Part shown: positions 35,345-44,109 of the stretch, one piece after another | Layout of the letters: each line of letters begins with the position of its first letter | Numbering within the stretch: position 1 is the first letter of the stretch | DNA from: CAWIUB01 sp963839995 | GTDB taxonomy: Bacteria; Actinomycetota; Actinomycetes; Mycobacteriales; Jatrophihabitantaceae | Length of the DNA: 64,000 bases | Assembly: GCA_963839995.1 (NCBI GenBank) | Contig: CAWIXH010000009.1 | Span: forward strand, 1 to 64,000 | Direction of reading: 5' to 3' | Notes under the pieces: generated by a model | Told to the model about the DNA's origin: nothing | Seen by the model: only the letters and a program-made list of their open reading frames with translations | The model's database searches: none | Program-made: the position numbers and the translations under genes

Positions 35345-36157
35345 TTAGTCTGCGGTGACCTCGGCGACAGCGGCGCGGGCGCTGGATTCGTCGACGATGG
35401 CCTTGTTGGCGGCGTAGGCGGCGACGAGGGCCTGGATAGCGATGTTGTTCACCGCTCGGGGCAGGCCGCGGGAGACCTGATGGATCAGGGTGAGGGCGTC
35501 GTCGCTGAACAGGGTGTCCGAGCGCCCGGCGAGCTTCAGGTGGTGGCTGACGTAACTGGCAGTCTCGGTGTCGGTCATCCCGGTCATCGCGTAGCGCAGC
35601 GCAATGCGCTGGTCGAGCGCGGCGAAAGTGCCCAGCTTGATCCGCCGCCGCAAGGTCGGCTGTCCTACCAACAGTGCGGCGAACGGCGAGTGGCTGTCCA
35701 TCTCGGCGTTGGTCAACAGCCGTAGTTCTTCGAGCTGGTCGGCATTCAGAAGGTGTGCCTCGTCGAGGACGAGCACGACGGTGCGGCCGCGTTCGTGGTC
35801 TTCGGCGGCGAGCAGGTCCACGGTCTGCGGGATCAGCGCGGCCTTGTGGAACCGCGGCACGCCGCCGAGTGCGGCGACGATGCCGGCGTAGAGGCCCCGC
35901 CCGCCGACGGCGGGGTTGCCCAGGTAGATGATCGTGTGCCGGGACGTGTCTAGCCCGGCGAGCGCGGCGCGGATGGCGACGGTCTTTCCGGCGCCGACCT
36001 CGCCGGTGATCACACCGAGGGCGCGTTCGGTGACGCACCAGCCGATGCGGGCGACGGCTTCGGCGTGTGTGCCGTGCCGGTGCAGCATGCCCGGCGCCAG
36101 CGACCTGCCGAACGGCGTGCGAGTGAAACCGTAGTGGGACTGCAGCTTGTCGATCAC
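35345..36157 (-). CDS. AAA ATPase transposition protein (TniB/ExeA-like)
   Basis: GTG 36157 overlaps the transposase stop (GTGA). The 270-residue product starts with LQSHYGFTRTPFGRSL, then Walker A GVITGEVGAGKTVAI (residues about 48-62), Walker B VVLVLDEAHLL (about 126-136), sensor-type QPTLRRRIKLGTFAALDQRI and a C-terminal lid (DALTLIHQVSRGLPRAVNNI). Such ATPases select target DNA and activate the partner transposase. A related but truncated copy lies at 15528-15950, showing that at least two transposons of this type entered the region. Confidence 0.88.
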   Translation of the reverse strand: MIDKLQSHYGFTRTPFGRSLAPGMLHRHGTHAEAVARIGWCVTERALGVITGEVGAGKTVAIRAALAGLDTSRHTIIYLGNPAVGGRGLYAGIVAALGGVPRFHKAALIPQTVDLLAAEDHERGRTVVLVLDEAHLLNADQLEELRLLTNAEMDSHSPFAALLVGQPTLRRRIKLGTFAALDQRIALRYAMTGMTDTETASYVSHHLKLAGRSDTLFSDDALTLIHQVSRGLPRAVNNIAIQALVAAYAANKAIVDESSARAAVAEVTAD

Positions 36158-37562
36158 AGCGTCACCTCACCGTCGTCGGTGTCGGTGTCGGGCAGGGTGA
36201 GCTGGCCGGGGATCTGCTCGTCGCCGAGCTGGGAGTAGCGCAGCCGCTCGGCGAGCTCGGCGCTGTGCTGGGTCTCGATCAGGTGCAGGTAGTCGATGCC
36301 GGTGGGGGCTGGCGGCGGAGTGGTGTCGTCGGGGCGGGCTTTGTGGTGCACGTGCCGGCCGATGCGGTGCGGCACCGCTTTGCCCATCGCTCGGTGCTGC
36401 CAGCGGACCTCGATGTTGGTGAGGTCGAACGGGTCGAAGACCAACTCGACCCGCCGCCCGACCAGCGCGGCGTCGACCTCGTAGATGTTGCCGTGCAGGT
36501 TCACCGCCGCGGTCAACAGAACGGTGCGGTACTCCGACCACAAGAACGCCCGCGCAGCTGCGCCGGGGTTGGCATCACCGGCGGGTCACCGGCTGACCAG
36601 CGCTCCAGTGGTGTTTGTCCGGTCTCGGAGTGCACCCGGCGGTGGTAGACGGTCTCCACCCACGCGGTGAACAGCGTGTTCAGCTGCACCAGGTCCGCGA
36701 GTTCGCGGCCGGAACCGATCTCGACGAGGAACTGGTCACGCACGGTGCGGAAGAATTTTTCGATCTTGCCCCTGCCGGCCGGCTGGCCCGGCCGGGAATG
36801 GACCAGCCGGATTCCCAGCGACGCGCAGGTGTGCAGCAGCTGCTTGTCGACCATCGCGGCACCGTTGTCCAGGTACAGCGAGGCCGGGATCCCGCGGGCG
36901 GTCAGCCCGTTACGCAGCGCGGCCTCCAACCGGACGGTGTCCTCGCGGCGGGCCCACCGATACCCGGGCAGCAGCCGGGAATGGTCGTCGAGGAAGGCGA
37001 ACAGGATTGCCTTGCGGCCACGCACCGTCGGGCCGTGCAGCGCGTCACCGGTCCACCGCACGTTCGGTGCCTCGGCCTCGAACCGGCCGAACGCCCGCGG
37101 CGACGTCCCGTCCGGGCGGGTGTTGAGCTCCAGGCGCACGAAGTGCCGCTGCAGGGTGCGTTCGTCCGGCGACCAGCCGGCGTGCGCGCGCAGGATCGCT
37201 GCAACCTGCACCGCGGTGCGCTCGGGTACTTCGCGTTTGAGCGCCGCGGCCAGATCCAGTACGTCGGCCGGGGTGCGCGGCGCGACCCGGCGCGGGTTGG
37301 GCATCAGCGCGTCGAACCCGCCACGGCGCCAGTCGCGGATCCACCGGTCGATCGTCTCCCGGGACACCCGCACCGGCTGCCCGAACGGGCCGGCGTGCTC
37401 GCAGGACGCCAGTTCGCGCACCAGCCGGCCCCGCTGCTTGGTGCTCAACCGCTGATCGGCCGCCTCGCGGATCAACGAGTACCGGAACAGCGCTACCGCC
37501 CGGGCCCGTTCGGCCCGGACCTGATCTTCGTCTCGACCTGCTCTGCCATGGCCGTTGGCCAT
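36154..37562 (-). pseudogene. DDE transposase (Mu/IS481-like) with one frameshift
   Basis: Start ATG 37562 after GAGGAGG; the frame to 37592 is longer but lacks a site. The N-terminal helix-turn-helix region (VSRETIDRWIRDWRRGGFDA) is followed by the rve/DDE core: VRWTGDALHGP (first Asp), IPASLYLDNGAAM (second Asp) and PAGRGKIEKFFRTVRDQFLV (Glu). The frame stops at 36513 after PTPAQLRG. One indel near 36540 restores FLWSEYRTVLLTAAVNLHGN and VELVFDPFDLTNIEVRW, a Mu-type C-terminal beta-barrel that ends at 36154. As written, a C-terminally truncated protein is made, so the transposon may be immobile, or the two parts may be joined by slippage. Confidence 0.8.
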
Positions 37563-37611
37563 CAGTCCTCCTCGCCCTCGAAATGGACACACGAGTCGCG
37601 AGCCTCGTTGA

Positions 37612-38218
37612 TCAACCAGTCGCGTCCAAGGGTGAGTTCGTGTTGATCCACTCCGGTCGGCTGACCTGCACGAGCAGCCGCCCGCCGGTGACCGCCGAAG
37701 CGAGCTGCCATGCCGACACCGCGCCCACCACCCCGAGCCGGCGGCGGGCCGCCGCCGCCACCGCGCCGATCACCTCAACCACATCGGCGAACAGCGAGCC
37801 GCGCGGCGCTATCGGGCCGGTCAGCGGATCCAGCTCGACCAGCAGCGCGGTGAACACCGCGCGGATGCCCTCGGCGTTCTTGGCGAACGCCCGCAGCCAG
37901 CCGCGCACCGTCGAGGCCGGGCGACCCAGCCGGGCCGCGATCCAGCGATGACCTCGACCGGTCGCCTTCAACCTGAGCGCAGCGCCGATCACCTCGACGA
38001 CGTCCGCGCGGCGCGCCAAGCACGACACCGCCAGCAGCACGTGCGTCGCCAGACACGCCGAACACCGCGCCCGGCGCGGGCGCAGCACCACCCCGACACC
38101 ACGGACCGTCCGCTCCCGCGCATAGCCCCACGGCGCGAGCTGACCCGCGCCGCACGGGCAAGCCAGCTCACCCGCTTGCAGCCGCCGATCGACCTCAACC
38201 GGATCGCTACCTACCATG
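37612..38218 (-). CDS. DUF6431/HTH accessory protein of the transposon
   Basis: Starts at ATG 38218 (GGAGG 10 bp upstream); ATG 38236 is an alternative. The 201-residue product has a cysteine-bearing N-terminus (LACPCGAGQLAPWGYARERT; RPRRARCSACLATHVLL) forming a likely zinc site. A helix-turn-helix follows (HRWIAARLGRPASTVRGWLR). This DUF6431-type protein recurs beside Mu-like transposases with AAA partners in actinobacteria, where it may bind transposon ends or regulate. It is 49 bp upstream of the transposase start on the same strand. Confidence 0.7.
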
Positions 38219-38531
38219 ACCACGGGTGCCTCCATCAGCACCAAGGAACGGCCCTCCCATCCGGCCAAGGACTCGGGAGGGCCGTTGCGCCACCAGGACG
38301 TGGTCACCCTGTCGTCGCACACCAACAGAGGGCCACCCGCAGGCAGCCACTGTGATCACCGTCGCGCCCGGTGTCGCTACACCCGCGCCAGATCGTCACC
38401 TATCGCGTCGTTCAACACCAGGCGATGCGCAGGCGGGCAACGCAGGTGGCCAAATTACCGGCGACGGCGCGCACAATGACCTGCCCCACGCATACCTCCT
38501 GACGCCAGCAGACCAGAACCGCACGCCCTGA

Positions 38532-38951
38532 AACCCTCCGTCACCTTCAACAAGGGGGCCGCCGACACCGCCGGCCCGGTCACAGGTACGCCAGGCTCGC
38601 TGGCCACCGTGCGACGAAATATGCGTCATCTGCGCGGCTCGATTCGAGGCTTGATCGCAGCTCGGGTCGTGCAGATCGATCGTCACGTGCGACGTCCGTT
38701 GCGTGGCGGACATGCGGACTCGCCGTTTAGACGCGGTGTCGGATGCACCGGCGTGCGCCACCCATCGCAGCCGCCGCGACGTGACTGTCCTGATATTGGT
38801 CTAGGGAATCCTGAAGCCTGCCACAACGGTTGGCGCGTTTGTTTCGCGGCAGCCTTGTTCGCTAACACCACCCGTCGTTCGGCGGCGTATCGGATCGTCG
38901 CGGTGCTGGCCGAGTCCGAGGTCGAGAGCCGTTGTCGGTCAGGACAGCCAC
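38532..38951. other. intergenic after the split HAF gene
   Basis: No supported gene. The longest frames (38609-39004 plus, 38683-39108 minus) show no family pattern and overlap the thioesterase gene. Confidence 0.4.
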
Positions 38952-39395
38952 TCAGCCGGGCGCGGGCCTTGAGGCCGTTTCGGCTTCGAAGAACAACGCC
39001 ATAATGTCCGCCGGCCAGTCCGCTGCGCGAGTCGTTCCCTTGTCGACGTACGCAACGGTCATGACACCCCGCGAGACCTTCGCCCCCGCGGAATCGATCA
39101 TCGTGCACTCGATCAGCGCATCCGGCCCACGGAACTCACGAACGAACGACGTGATGATAATTTCCTGATCGCCCCGGACCGGTCGTAGAAAGTCAATCTC
39201 CATTCGCCGGACCCAGACCATGAACCGCAACGTCCCCAGGGTCCTCAGATCCCAACCAAGGTATTCCCGCAAGCCCTCCATCCGATGATCAACGTAGTAC
39301 GTCGCATATGTGCCGGTGTTCACGTGATCATACGGATCCAGCTCGGAGAACTTGATCCGATGCGTGCTCGTATACACGATCGGTACCCTCGCCAT
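38952..39395 (-). CDS. hotdog-fold acyl-CoA thioesterase
   Basis: ATG 39395 follows GGAAGGGGG; the longer frame to 39482 is not supported. The 147-residue protein has the 4-hydroxybenzoyl-CoA-thioesterase pattern: HRIKFSELDPYDHVNTGTYA (catalytic Asp and DxxxHxNxGxY), the helix DHRMEGLREYLGWDLRTLG, VWVRRMEIDFLRPVRGDQEI, then IITSFVREFRGPDALIECTM and VSRGVMTVAYVD. Likely hydrolyses an acyl- or aryl-CoA. No operon partners remain; remnants lie on both sides. Confidence 0.82.
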   Translation of the reverse strand: MARVPIVYTSTHRIKFSELDPYDHVNTGTYATYYVDHRMEGLREYLGWDLRTLGTLRFMVWVRRMEIDFLRPVRGDQEIIITSFVREFRGPDALIECTMIDSAGAKVSRGVMTVAYVDKGTTRAADWPADIMALFFEAETASRPAPG

Positions 39396-39462
39396 TCGGC
39401 CCCCTTCCCGCGGCCACGTGCCCTGACCTGCTCGCGCTTTCCCCCACGGCTGCGACGTCGCG

Positions 39463-39545
39463 GTGACCTGCCGGGTGCTCACGATCTCCCGCTCCGGCTA
39501 CTACGAATGGCTGCGCCGACGACCGTCGGCCCGCGATATCGAACG
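39463..39545 (+). mobile_element. IS3-family OrfB fragment
   Basis: CRVLTISRSGYYEWLRRRPS followed by ARDIE is the start of an IS3 OrfB transposase, about 28 codons. The rest of the IS is missing. Confidence 0.55.
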
Positions 39546-39559
39546 CGTACCTGCTGGAC

Positions 39560-39716
39560 AGATCATCGACGTGCACACCTCGGCCCGCGGCACCCCGACC
39601 AGCGCGGTGCCGGTGACAACCGCGAACATCGCCAGGCCGCGGCGACGCGGCCGCACGCTAACCGGGTTGGGCGGAGGTGTCACGCACAGCGTGGCGCGTC
39701 GCAGATAGGTGATCAT
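39560..39716 (-). pseudogene. N-terminal fragment of an exported protein
   Basis: ATG 39716 on the minus strand opens MITYLRRATLCV, then VRPRRRGLAMFAVVTGTALV, a basic region and hydrophobic helix typical of an export signal. It then runs into the IS3 fragment. The mature protein is lost. Confidence 0.3.
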
Positions 39717-39904
39717 GGTCTGCCTCCAAGGTGTTCCCCACTGACACGCGCTGCCCGTCCCCCGCGGTTCAGCAGCGACCCCGCCGTGTGAGCAGCACCA
39801 CCGGCGTTCTGACCCACGGGGGACGCCGCTGCGCTGCAGTCACCGCACGCCGCCGGCGGCCCAGATGAAACGCAACCGCCGAAGCGCAAGCATGCTTATG
39901 CTCT

Positions 39905-40243
39905 CGAAGGCGCCGCCGAGGAAGACCGGGCTATCCTCGTCGGCGACCACCACGGCCTGCTCGGCAGGCAGCTCGAACGTGCCATCCGCCGGGTCGTAGA
40001 CGACGTAGCCGCCGGCCGCCTGGTTGCCCAGCCATTCCCGCACGTACCGCTCCGTCGTGCCGGTCCGTGCCGCCAGCGTTGACGAGGTGATCGGCCCGGC
40101 GCCCGCCATCGCCTTGTACAGGCCAAGCCAATCGCCAGGATGCAACAGCAGCCCCGAGTAGCCGCGCCATGTCAACGACCGCCTGCCCGACGAACGCCTC
40201 GAGTCTCGCCTCGTCGACCGGCCTTCGTGTCGATTGTGGTCAT
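39905..40243 (-). pseudogene. class I SAM methyltransferase, N-terminal remnant
   Basis: ATG 40243 opens MTTIDTKAG, followed in a second frame by DEARLEAFVGQAVVDMARLL. In a third frame come LGLYKAMAGAGPITSSTLAA, RTGTTERYVREWLGNQAAGG, YVVYDPADGTFELPAEQAVV and DEDSPVFLGGAFESIS. This is the winged-helix N-terminal domain that precedes the catalytic domain in small-molecule methyltransferases. Two frameshifts are needed and the SAM-binding domain is missing. Confidence 0.7.
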
Positions 40244-40457
40244 GCCTTGGCTCCGTCCTTTCGAATGCGGGGTCCCCCTGGACCCTGCAGCGAGAGCTTT
40301 CGCGAAGGCGACGCGCGAGGCATCCGTGCCGAGCACGGAACCCGATACGGAATCTCCGAATCCGTGCCGGCCACCGATGTCCGGCAGCCGCTTCTCCATC
40401 AGGCTGGACCGAGCGACACCGATCGCGAACTGACCAACTTCGAAGGAACAATCGCTA

Positions 40458-40736
40458 ATGATCAATCACCACATCCACGCCGCACTGGCGACCGAGCGGC
40501 TCAACACCCTCCTGGCGGAGGCGGAGGCCGCTCGCCGAGCTAAGCAGGCACAGCTGCACCGACGGCAGCCGCGCACATCCGCTGCCCGCAGATCACCGAT
40601 CCGCTGGGTCCTACGACTGGCGGCGGCCCGACCTGATCCATCGGCCCCGCGCACCCTGAACGACGCCCTGGAGTCAGCCGCAGCGCGGCTGCTCAATGAT
40701 CCGCTCCCGGCACACACAAAGACCATGAACTCATGA
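40458..40736 (+). CDS. small basic hypothetical protein
   Basis: GAAGGA (40441-40446) precedes ATG 40458. The 92-residue product is helical and basic (ATERLNTLLAEAEAARRAKQ, LHRRQPRTSAARRSP) with LNDALESAAARLLNDPLPAH at the end. Its stop overlaps the ATG of the GNAT gene (ATGA), indicating co-translation. Small proteins of this composition are common in actinobacteria; no function known. Confidence 0.6.
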   Translation: MINHHIHAALATERLNTLLAEAEAARRAKQAQLHRRQPRTSAARRSPIRWVLRLAAARPDPSAPRTLNDALESAAARLLNDPLPAHTKTMNS

Positions 40737-41290
40737 GCCGTCACGCGCTGCTCACCGAGGTGTCCGCGACGACCGACCTCGCCGTCCGCGCGCCCGCTCC
40801 CGGCGACCGCGCCGCCGTGATCGCGATGCACGACCACTGCTCGGCTCACTCGATCCGCCGGCGCTGGCACGGGCCACGCCACGACCTCCCCGAGCCCTAC
40901 CTGACGGAGGCCCTGGCCGGGCTGCCGACGCACATCGCGCTGCTCGCCCTGGACGGGCCGCGGGTGGTCGCCCTGGCCAGCGCCGTCCAGCAGGACCGGG
41001 AAGAATGGGAGATCGGGGTGCTCGTGGTGGACGCCTGGCAACGCCGCGGCGTCGCCACCACCCTAGTCGGCGCGCTCGCCCAGCGCGTGGCCGCACGCGG
41101 CGGCCGTCGGCTGAGCGCGACCGCGCTGCAACAGCAGGCAGCACTGCCGGCCCCCCGCGAACAACTCGGGCCGGTCACACTGATCACCGACACCGACGGC
41201 GTCACGGCCCAGCTCGACCTGGCCACACTCGGCGGTGCCGCCGAGTGGCAGTCGCGGCGTGAGGCGACCCCCCGCCTCCGTGGACGATGA
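40733..41290 (+). CDS. GNAT-family acetyltransferase
   Basis: ATG 40733 overlaps the previous stop. The 185-residue product begins with VRAPAPGDRAAVIAMHDHCS, has the central IALLALDGPRVVALASAVQQ strands and motif A IGVLVVDAWQRRGVATTLVG, followed by LAQRVAARGGRRLSATAL. The C-terminal 60 residues (PREQLGPVTLITDTDGVTAQ) are not typical of GNAT and may form a small regulatory tail. Substrate unknown. Paired with the small basic protein gene upstream. Confidence 0.8.
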   Translation: MSRHALLTEVSATTDLAVRAPAPGDRAAVIAMHDHCSAHSIRRRWHGPRHDLPEPYLTEALAGLPTHIALLALDGPRVVALASAVQQDREEWEIGVLVVDAWQRRGVATTLVGALAQRVAARGGRRLSATALQQQAALPAPREQLGPVTLITDTDGVTAQLDLATLGGAAEWQSRREATPRLRGR

Positions 41291-41371
41291 AGATCGCGGA
41301 GTCGCTCCGAACTAACGACTCAACGCCGAACAATCAGAGGCGACGGTCTAGCGTGATCGAGATCCACATGG

Positions 41372-41665
41372 GTGCCGCCGGACGGAGGTTCCGCCAGCCA
41401 CACGGTGTTCGCGCTGGACGGAGGGCAGCTGTTCGGTTTGCATACCCACCCTCAGGGCGCAGGTGACCGATTCGACGAGCATCGCACCGGTCTGGATCAT
41501 GTCGCCTTCGCCTGCCGGGACCGTGGCGAGCTGCAGAAGCGGGCGGCGCGCCTGGACGAGCTCGGCATTGCCCACGGCGGAATCAAGGACGCCCATTACG
41601 GCTCGGGCGTCTCCTTCCGCGACCCGGACGGGATTGCGCTCGAGTTCTTCGCACCGCCGGCCTGA
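41372..41665 (+). pseudogene. VOC-family protein, 5'-truncated
   Basis: The frame encodes only the later part of a VOC domain: GSASHTVFALDGGQLFGLHT, EHRTGLDHVAFACRDRGELQ, RAARLDELGIAHGGIKD and SFRDPDGIALEFFAPPA with the metal-ligand Glu. The first beta-alpha-beta unit is missing and there is no ribosome binding site, so it is probably a remnant. An ATG at 41368-41372 makes the frame look complete. Confidence 0.6.
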
Positions 41666-41704
41666 CAACAGGCTCGCGACCCGTAGCGTTCAACAGGGGG
41701 ACGA

Positions 41705-42003
41705 ATGACGGCGTCACAGGCGCTGGCGGCGTGGGGAGCGTACAGCCGGGACGACCCGTTCCCGGTGTTCGCCGAGGTCCGTGAGCTAGGCGCGGTGCAC
41801 GAGGTGACGCTGGTCGACGGGCACCGCGCCTGGCTGGTGGTCCGCTACGACGAGACGCGCGCCGCTCTGAACGACCCGCGACTGTCCAAGGACATGCATG
41901 CGGCGCTCGCCATGGACGCCGATCTTGTGGCAGAGGGGCTTCCCGGACCGGCGTTCGCGCGGCATATGCTCAGCGTCGACCCGCCCGATCACACCCGGCC
42001 GCG
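41705..42003 (+). pseudogene. cytochrome P450, N-terminal fragment fused to IS1595 transposase
   Basis: ATG 41705 opens a P450-like start: WGAYSRDDPFPVFAEVRELG, HRAWLVVRYDETRAALNDPR, LSKDMHAALAMD and AFARHMLSVDPPDHTRPRR. The DPPDHTRxRR box is the P450 helix-C signature. At about 42003 the frame passes without a break into an IS1595 transposase, giving a 367-codon chimeric frame. Heme-binding and I-helix parts are missing. Confidence 0.75.
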
Positions 42004-42760
42004 CCGTTGGTACATGACCGCCGACCCGGGCGGGGTGTCGGCGTTGACGATGCAGAAGCTGCTGGACCTGGGGTCCTACCAGACGGCGTGGACGATGCTG
42101 CACCGCTACCGGAGCGCGATGGTCCGGCCGCGCCGCGAGGTCCTCACCGGGCGGGTCGAGGTCGACGAGACGTTCCTCGGCGGGGAACGCCCGGGCGTGC
42201 GCGGGCGCGGCGCGCTGGGCAAGACGCTGGTGGTGATCGCGGTGGAACTGCGCGAGCCGCGCGGCTACGGCCGCGCCAGGATGAGCATCATCCCCAACGC
42301 CGAGGCGAAGACCCTGCGCAAGTTCCTGATCACCACCGTCGAGCCCGGTGCCACGGTCGTGACCGACGGCTGGGCCGCCTACCCCACGGCGTGCCGGGAC
42401 TGGTTCGCCCACGAGCCGCACCCGGTCTCCGGCTCCGGGCAGCAGGCCAACGAGCTGCTGCCCGCCGTGCACCGCGTCGCTGCGCTGTGCAAGCGGTGGC
42501 TGCTGGGTACCCATCAAGGACGCGTCGAGGCCGACCACCTGCAGTCCTACCTGGAAGTTCTGCTTCCGCTTCAACCGGCGCCACTCCCGCGCCCGCGGGC
42601 TGCTGTTCTACCGCCTCATGCAATACGCCACCGCCACGCCGCCGCTGATCTACCGACAACTGGTGGCCGACCCGCGCCCCAAGGCGATCAAACCGCCCGA
42701 CGTGAAGGGACCGCGATCCCGGCCCGGCAGCCCTCGCCCACCGCCCGAAGACCGGCCCTG
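42004..42760 (+). mobile_element. IS1595-family transposase, 5'-truncated and frameshifted
   Basis: From WYMTADPGGVSALTMQKLLD the frame continues GSYQTAWTMLHRYRSAMVRP, GRVEVDETFLGGERPG (first Asp), VVTDGWAAYPTAC (second Asp) and HRVAALCKRWLLGTHQGRV. Near 42545 it needs a frame change to reach WKFCFRFNRRHSRARGLLFY and RLMQYATATPP. The zinc-ribbon N-terminus is replaced by the P450 fragment. IS1595 elements usually carry such an N-terminus for end binding, so this copy is inactive. Confidence 0.8.
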
Positions 42761-42863
42761 ACGTGCAACAGAGAGCCTCGAGTGACCCAGCACGCCCAGT
42801 GGCACTGAAATGGATAACCCACTAGATGGGTGATTCCGTGAAGGGGGGTGGACGGCCGGACGG

Positions 42864-43514
42864 GTGGTGTCCTTGGTCATCGGGTCCGTGCTCGGACTGA
42901 TCGCGCTCGCCGTGCTCGCGGGCGCCGGGGCTGCGACGTGGGCGACGAATAGCCAACGTGACTCGGCTGGCTTCCTGACCAGCGACACCCACAGGTTCGC
43001 CACGCCCTCATACGCCATCACCAGCGGAGGCATCGACCTGGGTACCGGGACCGACTGGGTAACCCCGGCGGATATCTTCGGCACGGTACGAATCCGGGCG
43101 ACTGCCACCGATCCAACGGCCGGCGTCTTCATCGGCGTCGGGTCGCAGGCGGCGGTCGACCGCTATCTGGCCGGTGTCGGCCATGAGGTCGTGACGAACT
43201 GGGCGAACGGCGACACCCGCTACGAGCCGGGCAGGGCCGGGAGACCGCAGACCACTCCGGGCGACGCGGCGATCTGGACGGTGCAGGCTTCCGGCCAGGG
43301 CACCCAGACGCTGAGCTGGCGTCCGGTCAGCGGTCAGTGGGAGGTCGTGGTGATGAACCCGGACGGCGCCGCCGGGATGTCGGTCACCGCAGACGCCGGC
43401 GCCACCGTCCCTGACCTGGCTTGGCTCGCGGTCATCCTGTTCGCCATCGGCGGGGTGCTGCTGCTCGCCGCGGTCGCCCTCGTCGTCGTTCCGGTTGTAC
43501 GGGCCAGCCGGTGA
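42864..43514 (+). CDS. membrane-anchored protein with two terminal helices
   Basis: Frame from GTG 42864, 216 residues. A first helix (VSLVIGSVLGLIALAVLAGA) and a last helix (LAWLAVILFAIGGVLLLAAV) enclose a polar domain (RDSAGFLTSDTHRFATPSYA, WVTPADIFGTVRIRATATD, DRYLAGVGHEVVTNWANGD). The layout matches actinobacterial envelope proteins of unknown role. A better start, ATG 42826 (MGDSVKGG), lies in a frame one base off: adding one G to the six-G tract at 42843-42848 would join it to GWTAGRVVSLVIG. So the present start may be secondary to a homopolymer slip. Confidence 0.65.
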   Translation: MVSLVIGSVLGLIALAVLAGAGAATWATNSQRDSAGFLTSDTHRFATPSYAITSGGIDLGTGTDWVTPADIFGTVRIRATATDPTAGVFIGVGSQAAVDRYLAGVGHEVVTNWANGDTRYEPGRAGRPQTTPGDAAIWTVQASGQGTQTLSWRPVSGQWEVVVMNPDGAAGMSVTADAGATVPDLAWLAVILFAIGGVLLLAAVALVVVPVVRASR

Positions 43515-43666
43515 GCCGTGACGCCATGAGCAGCGTCGCCCTCGTGTTGCATTGCAGGTAGCCATCGGCGAGCACAGCCGAGGCGCTGATCTCGTCGGAG
43601 GCGTTGTAGCCGAACGCGATCTCGTCGCGCATGAAGTTCGTGCGCTTCTGGCCGGTACCCGCCTGC

Positions 43667-43993
43667 CTAGCTTGTCGGCGCCTGCGGTTGCGCAGGCTGC
43701 GGTTCCGCAGTTGCGGCCTTCGTCGCTGCGGTCGCCGACGGGTCGGGTGCCGAGGCATCTTCCGGCGGCTCGGTCGTCGTCTGCGGCGCAATCTTCTCTT
43801 GATACTTGGCGACACTTTCTTGCGCCTTGGACAGGCCCTTTTGCAGCAAGTCCAGATAGGACGAAGTCATCTGCTTGCGGCGCTCCGGGTCTTTAAGAGC
43901 CTCCAGGGCCTTCTCAAACTCCGCGGAGATCTCGGTGAACTGGCGCTTCGCGGCCTCAAGAAAGTCCTGTCCTTTGTGGGGATTCTCCGACAT
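43667..43993 (-). CDS. coiled-coil hypothetical protein
   Basis: ATG 43993. The 108-residue product begins MSENPHKGQDFLEAAKRQFT and is a continuous amphipathic helix (EISAEFEKALEALKDPERRK, YLDLLQKGLSKAQESVAKYQ) up to residue about 70. A Pro/Ala/Thr-rich tail (TTTEPPEDASAPDPSATAAT) follows. It resembles phasin-like or granule-associated proteins by composition, but there is no proof. Stands alone between the membrane gene and the IS110 fragment. Confidence 0.65.
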   Translation of the reverse strand: MSENPHKGQDFLEAAKRQFTEISAEFEKALEALKDPERRKQMTSSYLDLLQKGLSKAQESVAKYQEKIAPQTTTEPPEDASAPDPSATAATKAATAEPQPAQPQAPTS

Positions 43994-44109
43994 GACGGCC
44001 CGATCCCTTCATGATGGGTCACCGCAACCCTACCCTCAGCAGTTCGCCTGGTCTCCGGCCCAGGAGCCTCCGCCGTGCGCACCGTCGCCAGCCTCCACGT
44101 CGTAACCGG

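Larger units (their letters stand above)
35224..38417 (-). mobile_element. 3194-bp three-gene transposon with 6-bp target duplication
   Basis: Ends are TGTTGAACGACGCG (35224-35237) and its exact reverse complement (38404-38417), 14 bp perfect, with further similarity inside (TGACGA on both; GGTGACGATCTGG repeated near 35266 and 38385). CCAGGC at 35218-35223 and 38418-38423 is the target duplication. Genes run right to left: DUF6431-type HTH protein, DDE transposase, AAA ATPase, then a hairpin terminator. The TGT...ACA ends and the transposase-plus-ATPase pair resemble Mu/Tn7/Tn402-type transposition. Confidence 0.88.
34791..38531 (+). pseudogene. HAF-repeat extracellular protein gene split by a transposon
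   Basis: ATG 34791 follows AGGAGGG. The N-terminus (MKRFSLMRGV) and a hydrophobic export signal (LAVASIPAGALTAWA, in a shifted frame) precede HAF-type repeats: LGGDHSAPAAINNRGQIVGH, RIVDLGTLPGD...ALDITDQGQILG and TDLNTQISEASRWQPG at 35223. The transposon 35224-38417 follows. After the second CCAGGC the same frame resumes as DAQAGNAGGQITGDGAHNDL and ends PHAYLLTPADQNRTP at 38531. Two earlier frameshifts (near 34880 and 34922) show the gene is also damaged independently. HAF repeats form secreted beta-propeller-like proteins; this would be a small one (about 165 residues). Confidence 0.75.

Noticed and set aside
35303..38325. plus-strand frames within the transposon (for example 36615-37646, 343 codons)
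   Set aside because: Antisense to the transposase and ATPase, whose motifs are clear; not transcribed from any visible signal.
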